Source: Ichthyophis bannanicus (Eukaryota > Chordata > Amphibia > Gymnophiona > Ichthyophiidae). From it: a DNA stretch of 64,000 bases. The stretch spans positions 172,081,043 to 172,145,042 of the forward strand of contig CM066031.1 of assembly GCA_033557465.1 (NCBI GenBank), written 5' to 3'. The first letter of the stretch is position 1, and every line of letters starts with the position of its first letter. Under the pieces are notes generated by a model. It had not been told where the DNA came from. It saw nothing but the letters and a program-made list of their open reading frames with translations, and made no database searches. Below, piece after piece: positions 36,301 through 48,300 of this stretch. The position numbers were made by a program, and so were the translations under genes.

Positions 36301-39300
36301 GCAGGGATCGGTCAACGAAATTGGACCATGGGGCGTGCCACTCCAGAATAGGCTGGATCTCCTCCGGCAAGGCCCTTGCGGTGAAGGGGCCCATCACCGG
36401 TCCCAAGAAAGTGGAGGAAACCAGAACTGGGGGCTGCTGGCTCACCAGAAAGGCAGCAAGACTGTGCTCCAAGGATGCCATCCTTACCTTGAGGCCCGAA
36501 GGCTCTGCAGCCACCAGCGTGGGCACCAAGGGCATCGGGCCTGATGCCGATTCCCTTGGTGGGGAGTCATGGATGGTGATCGCTTCAACCATCCGAGGGC
36601 GATCCTCTGAGGGCGTGGCAACCATTTCCCACCGGGCAGCTTTGGGGGCGGCTTCTGGCCCTCACCCTAGGAGTCCCATCGAGGGCTGCAGTGCCAGTGC
36701 CTCAGGTCTTACCCACGGCACCGACATAACCCCCCAATGAGGACTTGGTCGAAGTTCGTTTCTTCTGGGGATGGTCCTCCACAGACGTTCGACGGTCTGA
36801 TGCTGCACGACCTTGGGGCTCTGAGTGAGCTCAGCGGCCACTCAGGGCATGAATTCCTAAGCCGATGATGGAGCTGAAGCCAAGGACTTGAAGCCAAACA
36901 GTGACTCCTTCTGCCTTTTATGATTCTTACACCCCTTGCTCGTCATCTGAAAACAGAGTGGCAAATGGAGGTATCGTGATCAGCCCTGAGGCAGTGAAGG
37001 CAGAAATTGTGGCGGTTCGTGATGGACATGGTCCTGTCACATTTGGTGCACTTCTTGAAACCACTAATCGAGGACATAGTGGGAAAGACGGCCCCTGCAA
37101 GATCATTCTCCAATGTCCTGGTTAGTTGGGTGCAAGAAAAAAATCCCACACACCGAGAGAGACAAGATAAAGTACCCAAAAAACCATGACACCAGGGTTA
37201 TGACAATTCAGGGGCTGCGAGAAGGTGACAGTACGCAACTGAGAATGACAAACATTCACCAAAATGAATGCCAACTTTTTTATGGGGTGCAGATGGTACG
37301 TCTGGTGGGCTCTATGGAAAAACAAAGACTGAGGGAATATGGCTCCCTTGGGTGGGAAGGTGACCACGCATGCGTGGTTGATCTCCCAAAGGCTGTCTTT
37401 GAAAGCTGGGGAGAGATTACCACACGGGCTCCATCGGTGCCAACATCACCCATATGTGAGGACTGACTTCTTGCTTGTTCCCAGAGAAAGGGGGTATTTC
37501 CTGATGCTGGGTTTGGGAACCACCTATTCTGGGTTAGAACCCCCTTTGTGTAGACTAGCATCACTTTACTGATCTAGCATGCCATGTGTACCTGCTATTG
37601 AAGTGTAGTCGGAGGTTATTGTGGCATCTAAGGCAGGATGACATTGTCTTACTTTAGTTCTGTGTTCAGAACTAAAGTAACCCAGTCTAACCCAGTTCAG
37701 AAAAGCTGTGAAACATTACTTCTTCCTCTTACATTACCCGGATGACAGCACCACTGATCACTCACCATCCAGCTAGGCAAATCTACGCAAATGTCCAATC
37801 AATTTGCATTGTACAGATGTAAATAGTTACCCCTGTTTCTTTCCAAGTTCCTATTCCTGTTATTTGTAAACACAAATCAAGTCATTTGAAATGTGTATGT
37901 AAAATGTTCCATGTAAACCGCATTGATGGAAAATAGCGCAGTATATAAGAAAATGTAAATAAATTAATAAATTAATTAATAACCCTGAGACTGATGGACC
38001 CAGGTGCTGGTTATAAAATAACTACTGTATTCCCTCAGCACTGGGCCTCAGAGCAGGGCGAGAGTAATGACCTCTGGAAGAATTGCCCTACAGTGTAAAA
38101 TATTGATTTGATCATGACCTACTGTACTGAGCAAAAAGAGGCAGAAGGCAGAATCATGCATGTTGCTCATATCGGATAAACTGGGCAGACTGACTAGGTC
38201 CTTATCTGCTCACATTTTACTATGTTAGCATGTTACAGTATATTGTCTCCCTTTGGCTTAGCGGTAAGGTTACCAGATTTTTGGAGAGCAAGTCTGGGAC
38301 ACCTGGCTGGGGCAGGGGTCCTCCCCTCCTCGGGCATTTCATGAGTTATAAGGTGCACATGCATACATGCTTAAACTTGATTTTATTCATAGAAATAAAT
38401 ATTCTATGTATCTCTAAAATTCTCCCCTTTTTTCAGAAAAGAAGTTAATTTTTCATCTACTCCTATCATCCTGCTTCCTCACTAGTTTCGTTGCCCCTTG
38501 TTCCCTCCCTCTAGCCTGTTCCCTTTCATAATTCTAGTGCCTTACACTCTTTGATGCTGCTTTTGGATCATGATCCCTTGCTTTCCTTGTGTCTCCTCAC
38601 CCTTTCTTATTCTACCCTTATTCTCATCTTTATCTTGTCTGTCTTAATTAGTTTGTAAGCTCTAAAGAGCAGGGACTGTCTTTATATGCGTATGCCTTGT
38701 AGAGCTATATAAATGATTAATAGTAGTAGTAGTAACAAATCAAAAACATAAGTTGGGTGTGTATGTTGTTTTACATAATAAAACATGGAGGTGATAATGC
38801 TTTCCTGTAAGTTTCTAGTGCGCCCTCATTTGGAGTACCGTGTCAGTTCTGAAGACCGCACCTTTAAAAGCGTACATACATGATGGAGTTGATGTAGAGG
38901 GCAGCTACTAAAATGGTTGATGATCTTCGCCATAAAGCATTTGGGAACAAATTTAAAGATCTCCATACATACTCTGGAGGAGAAGCAGCATAGGAGAGAT
39001 GTGAATGTGATAGAGACATTGAAATACCTCTGAAGCATAAATGCAAAACAGATGGAAAGGAAGTTCCAGAATGAGGGATTAAAGGATGAGGATGAAAGGA
39101 GGTAGACTCACCTTAAGGATATGTTAAATTCTGCCCAAGCAGCCCCCGCAATGCCCAATAAACCTTCACTGCCGTCAGTGGCAAACTTGCCTTACTTGAA
39201 GTAACTTTGCCGCGTCCCTCTCGCCATGAAAGGAATTGTGCCTGGCAGCCAGAGAAGCAGCTCCCACTGCCAGGTGACGTCTCACGATAACAGTGATTTC

Positions 39301-42300
39301 ACAGATGTTATTGCAACACTTCGATCCCGGGAGTGAGCTGCTTTTCCATTTCCCAGACACAACGGGGGTTATTTTGGAAGCCCTATTTGTGCTTCGGACA
39401 TCTGAAAACAGATTTAGAGACATCCAGGGCACAGGGATGTCTCCAGCTTGAGGACGTCCAAGTCTGAATGGGGGCATGCCCAGGATCCTGGACGTCCCTA
39501 CCTGATCTCAAAAACATCATAGTAACATAGTATATGATGGCAGATAAAGACCAGTATGGTCCATCTAGTCTGCCCAGTAAGGTGGATAGAGTACGTGCAC
39601 CTGCTGCTCTGTGCAGGTCATCCCCCTCTGTGCCTTTGTTTAGGGTTGTACCCACCACTCCGTGCAGGTCATCCCTCTCTATTTGTTGAGATATAAGAAA
39701 TAGTTAAGTTTATTTTTATTTTATCCCCTTGCTGTAAAGGGATCCACTGTGTCTGTCCCATGTCATTTTGAATTCTATCACTGTATTTGCTTCCACCACC
39801 GACGCGTTTCGGCAAAGATGCCTTCATCAGGGGGTAACAGCTATAATGTAAATAAAAATAATGATATACATCTACCGTAAAAGAAATAAATAAAATAAAA
39901 TAAAATAAACGAATACTTGAAATGTTATAATCTGGATAAAAACTGGGACTGGTGGAGCTAACATCAATAAAATAAAACAAAGACAAATGTATGAAAATGT
40001 ATAAAAACGCAGGACATAGAAATGTGATAATCAAAAGTAATAATGGTAAACATAAACACTTATAAACAATTATGAATAAAAGTATGTCTGAGAAAAGTAA
40101 ATGAAAAACAACATAAGTCTCATAACATCAAGAGAAAAAGAAAATGATTCAAAAAATTCTGGTACTTACATACAATCATGTGCATGGACTAAAAGTATAA
40201 TCCTAGGTTCAAGGCTGTGTACGTTCTGTCTCACTATATTTGAGAGACTGAATGTCGCCTAAGTTGGACTACAAATATAATAAGTAGCAAGGTAAGACAT
40301 CAGTTGAACTCAAAATGTTAAGAAAATCATAAATAGTTAAATTAGTGAAAAGGTAACAACAATAAAGTAAATATATCATATAATGCATTGTTATATTGTT
40401 TTATCAATAAATGTTAATAAGCATATTGATTATCGGACCATATGGCTGTTTTTAAAAAAAGAGACTAATAAACAGAGAGTCAAAGGTTGAGAATCTATAT
40501 CATGGCAAAAAAGTAAAACCAGGAAAGACATAACAACTATTCCAATGAGGTAAAAATTGTACAAATCGAGGTTGTAAACATATAAAATAACATTAAATAG
40601 TCTGAGTAGTAAGTCTTTTATACGTATGAAGATAACCACAAATAATTTAAATAATAATAAATTGATGATTATGTGTGTTTGTACCTATATCTTTGTATTG
40701 AGAGGGAAGACCAATGATAGTAAAAAGATTAGCTCTAGTAAAATTACTATAAAGGATATATATGTAATAAGATGTGCGTACCCACTAATGATATGTTTAA
40801 TAAAACACACGCTTATCTAAATCTTAAAAAACTGTATGTATGCATAATTAATTAATTAGATAAATGAATAAATATGGTTTATCTTAAAAATTTAATGAAT
40901 TAAAAAACAATGATCTTAATTAATCCTGTGTCAGGAAATACAACAAGAGTATTATGATCAAGACTCTGATATTGGGACAATGACATTAATTGAGAACAGT
41001 ATATAATTGATTTAAAGGACATGTGTAGATTTCTTGATGACGTTATATCATTCTCTAGATGCAGTAAGTTAACGATATAGAACTTATGTAGTGGAAAAAT
41101 TCATGATATAATATCGCGTACTGTTGTTGTGAGCTAGAGAAAATCACATGTGATCATTAAATAGCAGACTTAGGAAGGAATGGGCCAAAGTATATTTAAA
41201 ACTAACCGGCATGGTGGTTTGATTCGAGGAAAAGAGATGTAATGCCTCAGATACAATTGTGGTGACTCATAGTGTAAATTACCTTAAAAAGGTCTTGTTC
41301 CTTCCAAGATCGTTGCCTAAATGTAAAAATACGTTCAATTACTGTATGAAAACAGGTTGTTACTTGGAAAGGTTTTATAAAAGAGAAAACTGAGTATTTA
41401 ACATGTGCATTGTGAATAAAACAAGTATTGAATCAATGTAAAACTACACTTGAAACTATTTTGTTTGCATGTGTCAAACTAAACGCAGTGGGGATGATGC
41501 CGTGAGACACGGAGGAGAATGAAAGTGACAATAAAGGTCCCAAAGCGGACTGTTTCCATAATATAGCATTATGTATTGCTTAAACTCACACTACTGCTAT
41601 TGTATCCAGCCTTGAACCTAGGATTATACTTTTAGTCCATGCACATGATTGTATGTAAGTACCAGAATTTTTTGAATCATTTTCTTTTTCTCTTGATGTT
41701 ATGAGACTTATGTTGTTTTTCATTTACTTTTCTCAGACATACTTTTATTCATAATTGTTTATAAGTGTTTATGTTTACCATTATTACTTTTGATTATCAC
41801 ATTTCTATGTCCTGCGTTTTTATACATTTTCATACATTTGTCTTTGTTTTATTTTATTGATGTTAGCTCCACCAGTCCCAGTTTTTATCCAGATTATAAC
41901 ATTTCAAGTATTCGTTTATTTTATTTTATTTTATTTATTTCTTTTACGGTAGATGTATATCATTATTTTTATTTACATTATAGCTGTTACCCCCTGATGA
42001 AGGCATCTTTGCCGAAACGCGTCGGGGTCTGTCATCAATAAATTGGTTTTGAATAGTCCTGACTTCTGGTTCTTGCTTTTTGTGGTTCCTGCTGGATTTT
42101 TGCAAGCACAAGTGCTCCTTGTTTTTTCTCCTTTTGCTTCCACCACCTCCATTGGGAGGTCATTCTAAGCATCCACCACCCTTTCAGTGAAAAAGTATTT
42201 CCGGACGTAGTCTTTGAGTTTATCCCCTTGCAGCTTCATGTTATCCCCTCTAGTTTTACAGCTTCCCCTTCTTTGAAAAAAGGCTTGCTTGTTCATTAAT

Positions 42301-45300
42301 ATTCTTTAAGCATTTAAAGGTCTTATCATATCTCCCCTGTCCCTCCTCTCCTCTAGCATATACATATTTAGGTCTTCAAGTATCTTCTCATATGTTTTCT
42401 GGTGCAGGCTTCAAATCATTTTGGTCGCCTTCCTCTGAAGCGTTTCAAGTCCTTTTATATCCTTTGTGAGATAAGGTCTCTAAAACTGAACATAAGACTT
42501 CAAGTGAGACCTCACCAGTGACTTGTACAGGGCCATTATTACCTCCTGACCTTTCTGCTGGTTATTCTTCTCTATATGCAGCCCAGCTTCTTTCTGGCTT
42601 TGGCCACTGCCTGGCTGCATTGTTTGGCCACCTTGAGATCCTCAGAAACAGTTACTCCGAGGTCCTTCTCCTGGTCCATGCACACCAAACGTACACCCCC
42701 TATCGCATACAACTCCCTTGGATTTCTGCATCCCAAGTGCATGACTCATGGATGTCCATTATTGCATCCTACATTAGACCTGTTCCAGGCACGAACAAGT
42801 ATCCGAAAAGTATTGGTTTTAGCTGAAAAACATCCAGAGGGTGTAGAGAAGAAAGCACTCAATCATCCCCAATACTCAACACAATGTCAAAGACAGCAAC
42901 AGTTGGATTTGAACCCTGGCTACCCTATTCCTAACCTACTACTCTAATCAATTCTGGGGATGTCTAAGTAGACACCCCTGCAGACATCCCTATCGGGCAC
43001 GTCCACATTTGTAGAATCATGTCTGCACCTGGACGTGCCTGTTTTCTTTTTCCAGACATTCTGGCTTAGACGTCCGAACTGCACTTGGACGTCATTTCTA
43101 AAATTCTACCAATACCTTCAATGGGGAGAGGTGGTGCGACAAAGTTACTTCAAATAAGTGAAATTTTCCAGCTTCCAAGCTTTTCAGAAGGTGGGTGAGT
43201 GTTTATCTCTCCCCCACCGCCATCGCTGCAGCTGCCATGGTGGAGGGGAACAGGTGTCCCCTTCTCCTTACTGCCACTATCGGGGACTTTGGTAGAATAT
43301 TGCTTGGGGACCCCTCATCTGGTGCTAGATGTGTGGAACAGCCTCCCATGAGGATGTTATCAGATCTGAAGAAAGCACGGGGCAAACCCAGAGGATCTCT
43401 GAGGGAGAGGAAGGGATAGCAGAACTTAGTAGTTGGTGTGGGTGAGCAGATGGAATAGGTCGTATGGTCTTTGCATGCTGTCATTTTTCTATGTTTCTAT
43501 CTGATACAGCATACTATATATATCATGAGAAATTCTCACATCTCATACTAGGAGGGCAAAGGAAAATGAAGCCGAGTGGCCAATGCATATAGGAAATGAC
43601 AGTATCCCAAGACTATATTATTTCTGTTTTTAAATATTTATCTAAAAAACCTCCACTTATAACCACAATTTTAAGTGAATTCTTTAGTCTAGTCTTATGC
43701 TATGAAGAGAGGAGCCATAAGGAGCAGATTTTTTTTTGTCTTTGTGCATGTCTTCTTCCATTCTCTCTATAACTCGTCTTCTCTCTTTGTCTCCCCCCCC
43801 TTCCTCTAACTCTCTGCTTGCTCCATGTCTCTCCCCCTGTTGCACTGGAAAGGGTGGGGGTTGGGTGCAGACTTCCAGCAGCTATATTGGCCCTGGAGAA
43901 AACTGTGGGCCTGATATTCGAAAGGCATTTACATGGTTTGCAGTCCTGTAAACCGTGTAAATGCCGCTATCTGGGACATTCAACGGCACTAACATGGCTA
44001 GTACCGCTGAATATCCCCTCTCTTCTTCCTTATGCGCCCCGATGCTAACTGCTTAGCTTCGAGGCATATCGGAGGTATTCTGGGAAAGAGCGGAGGCGGC
44101 AGCAATCGATAACTGGGCAGCAACGATATTGCATGCTGCCCAGTTAGCTCCTGTGCTTAAAGACAGGCAAGCTCTTGCCTCACCTATCTTTAAGCACATG
44201 AGCGAACTGGGCAGTATGCAATATCGCTGCTGACTGGTTATCGACTGTGGCTGAGAGGCAGTGCGACGATACTGGATATTCAATGCTGTCGCCATATATG
44301 ACCCTGGCATTGAATATCTGGGGTTAGAGGTTGGCAGAGAGGGCTATGCGCCAAAGGGACACATAGCCCTCCTAACTCAATATCGGGCCCTGCGTTCTTT
44401 GCAGGTGGTGACAGCTTTTATTGAAGTTACATAAGAATAATCCAGAGATGTTCCGTAGGTTTACCTCAGGAATCTGTCTTTGGACCTCTTCTCTTCTTGC
44501 TCTATGCCAGTGGCGTAAGTTACAATGTGGGGCCCCAAGCAAAATTCTGCTGAGGGCCTCCCATTGTGGTGGTGGTGACGTGGCCCTCTGTGGAGGCCCC
44601 CCTTTGTGTGGCGGCAAACTTACTTCATTGTGTTGCTGTACTGTCTCCGTTCTTGTAAGTTCACCAGGGGTCTGGTGGCTGTTCCCTGCCAGGTCAAAAT
44701 CTCACAGTGTGACTGTTATCATGAGACTTCGACCCAGTAAGGAACAGCTCATCGGGCCCACAGCAGACTTACAAGAACAAAGGCAGTGCGGCAAACATGA
44801 TAAAGTAAGTCTGCCATGCTGCCGCCACCACTGTATTGGCCCCCTTTTTGCCTGGGCCCACCCCCATTATGGGGACTGCTTGGGTGGAATTTACTCCACT
44901 GCTCTAAGCTCATTCCCTTGGTGCTGTAATTTCCTCTCATGATTTTCAGTGCCATCTTTATGCTGATGACTCTCAGATTTATCTCTCTGCATCTGAAATC
45001 TCTTCAGGAATACAGACCCATATCTCAGCTTGCTTGTTTGATGTTGCTATCTGGAGGTCCCTCCACTATCTAAATTGAGCATGGCTAAGGGATCTTTTCC
45101 CCTAAACCCTCCTCCCCCCTTCCTCGTGTCTCCATTTCGATGGATGACACTACCATTTTCCCTATTTCCTCGGCTCACAACCTTGGGGTCATCTTTGACT
45201 CTTCTCTCTCTTTCTCTGCACACATCTAACAGATAGCTAAAATGTGTCGCTCCTTTCTCTACAACATCAGCAAAATTCTTCCCTTCCTTTCTGAACATAC

Positions 45301-48300
45301 TACCAAGACCCTTATCCCCTTTGTAGTCACCTCCCGTCTAGACTATTGCAACTTAATCTTCACTGGTTTCCACCTGAATCATCTCTCTCCTCTTCAATCC
45401 ATTCAGAACTCAACTCCAAGGCTAATCCACTGCCAGAGTTGCTATAGTCATATAACCCCTCTCCCTATCCATTTACACATCCAGTTCAAACTACTTCATT
45501 CAGTCTGCTGCTCCTCATTATTCTCCTCTCTTATTTCTCCCTCTTTGGAAACACTGCTCATCGTGTAATCCCTTCTGTCTAGGCCCTTTCTCTTCCACTG
45601 CTAACTCCAACTGTGTTCTTTCCACCTTGCTGCGCCCTATGCCTGGAACAGACTAGCTGAGTCCAGGGCCAGTGCAAGGATTGGAAGTGCCCTAGGCTGG
45701 CCCCTCCATCCTGTCGCCCTCTGCCCCCATTGCCACTGCTGCCATCACTCCCTGGGGCTAGCAGCAGTGGCAGTGACAAAGGAACCATGACGCAGCACTT
45801 ACCAAAGACACTAGTGCTGCGTCGCGGTTCCTGCCTGCTGTCTTCGGATGCTCTACTCCTCCTCAGAGGCAGACTTCTGGTTTGGCATAAACTGGAAGTG
45901 CCTGAAGATTGCGCAACGCTGTGTTGGAGCCTTTGGTAAGTACTGCGTCATGGTTCCTGCCTGCTGTCTTCGGATGCTCTACTCCTCCTCAGAGGCAGAC
46001 TTCTGGTTTGGCATAAACTGGAAGTGCCTGAAGATTGCGCAACGCTGTGTTGGAGCCTTTGGTAAGTACTGCGTCATGGTTCCTGCCTGCTGTCTTCGGA
46101 TGCTCTACTCCTCCTCAGAGGCAGACTTATGGTTTGGCATAAACTGGAAGTACCTGAAGATTGCGCAACGCTGTATTGGAGCCTTTGGTAAGTACTGCGT
46201 CATGGTTCCTGCCTGCTGTCTTCGGATGCTCTACTCCTCCTCAGAGGCAGACTTCTGGTTTGGCATAAACTGGAAGTGCCTGAAGATTGCGCAACGCTGT
46301 GTTGGAACCTTTGGTAAGTACTGCATCATGGTTCCTTTGCCATTGCTGCCCCTGCTGGACCTGGCAATGGGCACCTCTGAAGGGCCAGCGCTCTAGGTGG
46401 CTGATTAATTCACCTAATGATAGCACTGGCCCCGCTTGAATCAGTGCATCAGGCTCCGTCTCTGGTCCAATAAAAAGCCAGGCTGATAACTCAACTCTTT
46501 GAGGCTGCTTTTGAATCCTGACTCCTTTATCGCCCATGTTTATCAGGAGCATCTTTAGTCCCCCCGCTCTGTTTCTGTCTTGCGCAGATTGTAAGCTCTG
46601 ATGAGCAGGGGCTGTCTCCCATGTATTTTTGTACAGCACTGCATACTCTCTGTAGCATTATACAAATGATTAGTAGTAGCAATAGTTTAGGTGCCCCTGA
46701 TGTGACCTAGTAGGAAGCAAATGGCCACTTTAGAAGAAGGGACTTATGTGATATCGAAAGCTCATGGATCACATTGTCACTGTCGTACAATTCTTACATC
46801 AGTCTAAATTAGATCTTTTAATCTAGTACTCTCTTCTATCCCATATCTTTAAACGGCTCCCTCCTTGAGGTAGGGGAATGGTGTGAAGAAACAATAAGGA
46901 TAAATGATGTGTCATCTGCGAAGCACGTCCATCTGATTTAAACGATACCAGCTTGGACTGAGGGAGAAGTGGTGGGCAGTAGACATGTGCATCGGTCAGC
47001 GTGCACTGTTTGTTCAGTGCTCACAAAATCTATTTCATGTATGCTAATCTAGGAATTAGTGCACCTAAAGCCCATTTCCGTGCTTTAGATATGCACTTAA
47101 AATTGTTTTTTAAGAAAAAAGCTTGAAACAAACTGAAAGAATGTCCTAACGTCGGAAAAAATCCAAAATCAAATCAAAACTAAACCAGTCTTTTTTTTTT
47201 TTCTCCGAATATCCCTAGAGGCAGGGCCATACCATGGGCTGTGCTGGGCTCTATGAGACGTTTGAATACCTCTGTGGCATAAATACACAGGAGGAGAGCC
47301 TCTTTTGATGAAAAGCAAGCTCTGCAATGAGGGGACATGGGATGAGGGTGAAGGGAGATAGATTCAGGAGTGATATGCGGAAATATTTCTTTACGGAAAG
47401 AGTAGTGGATCCGTGGAATAGTCTCCCAGTGGAGGTGGTAAAGATGAGGATAGTATCTGAATTCAAAGAAGCATGGGACAAACACAGAGGATCTCTAAAG
47501 AAAAAAAAAAGGGGACTGTTGTAGTGGTTGATATGGAAGGGCAGACTAGATAGGCCATGTGGTCTTTTTCTGTCGTCATGTTTCTATGTTTCTAAATATG
47601 GTGGAGACCTGATGCTAAGCTCTAAGAATAGCAGCTGCATTTTCACTGACTCCCTCTTTCTTTGCTTCCGTAATAAAGGGATTCTCCAAGGGGACTTTCG
47701 TCCGACTTCAGTTTGTGCTCAAGCAAACAGTCTGTCAGAAGCAGCAGTGGCAACGGAAAGACTGCAAGACCCTAAGAAGACCAGTAAGTAGGGGCAAGAA
47801 GCCTTGCATCACCCATTCCTTCCCCCTCTTTCTTGGCCTCGTCTTCATCCTTCTCCCCATCTACTTCGCCTCTACTGTCAGATAAAAAGAGTTCCAACCA
47901 AGCAGGACCCGTCTAACCTATGTCCAATGGCAGGGAGTCCTATCACACCTCCATGACTGTGCTTCTTAGGCTAAGCAGAGGGAACGCCAAAGTCGTCTCA
48001 GTCCCTCAAATGGATGGTGAAGGGCAATGAAGAAATCCCTTTCTGTAGGTAAATTAGTATATTCTTCTGGAAAATCGAGACTGTCATTATTGCCTAATCA
48101 GCCCTCGGGCAAACGTTCCACAATATGTTTACTTTTACCCACAGACAGAAGAGGCAGATCCAGAGGAGAGGGGTGGGCAGGCCAATGAACAGCACGCGCA
48201 GTTTTGAAGAATCAAAATGAGATGCATTGTTTCTGATAGAAAAATGACGTATGGAGAAAACAGGCGCAATCTCTGCAAGTAATTTTCCTGGAGGCAATAG

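Larger units (their letters stand above)
39801..42132. mobile_element. Penelope-like element with 417-bp inverted arms
   Basis: Left arm 39801-40217 and right arm 41607-42023 are inverted copies of equal length with no difference in the parts I compared; both encode the same shadow frame ending 'MKASLPKRVG'. The 1389-bp spacer is AT-rich without RT. The right side extends 109 bp beyond the arm, past a hammerhead-like motif. A 15-bp target duplication flanks the unit. Inverted or tandem pseudo-LTRs with hammerheads are typical of Penelope-like elements; lack of RT makes this a non-autonomous candidate. Confidence 0.65.
39515..42760 (-). mobile_element. CR1 LINE split by the inverted-repeat element
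   Basis: 3' part 39515-39800 and C-terminal coding remnant 42148-42760. The interruption at 39801-42132 duplicated 15 bp of CR1. Coding sequence is degraded ('LYVLRDLTSDLYRAIIT' type pieces only). Confidence 0.85.
44400..46690 (+). mobile_element. L2-like LINE broken by two hAT-like insertions
   Basis: RT remnants: 'GLPQESVFGPLLFLLY' (44460-44508), then after the first insertion 'HLYADDSQIYLSAS' (44952-44995), 'DYCNLIFTGFHLNHLSPLQSIQN' (45340-45410) and the 3' tail with 'gattgtaagctc', 'gagcaggggctgtc' and (TAG)n to 46690. Non-functional. Confidence 0.75.

Noticed and set aside
36291..36740. Plus-strand 149-codon ORF
   Set aside because: Antisense shadow of the DIRS gag remnant.
37122..37572. 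Several short ORFs near the DIRS terminal repeat
   Set aside because: They overlap the terminal repeat and show no conserved motif.
39669..42041. Hydrophobic Phe/Tyr/Ser-rich frames in the inverted arms
   Set aside because: AT-rich translation; identical frames exist only because the arms are inverted copies.
45848..46396. 182-codon repeat protein
   Set aside because: Open only because the tandem unit is 126 bp (a multiple of three); no start context, partner exons or family match.
47528..47791. 87-codon ORF overlapping chemerin exon 2
   Set aside because: Different frame from the exon; the chemerin frame with splice signals explains the conservation.
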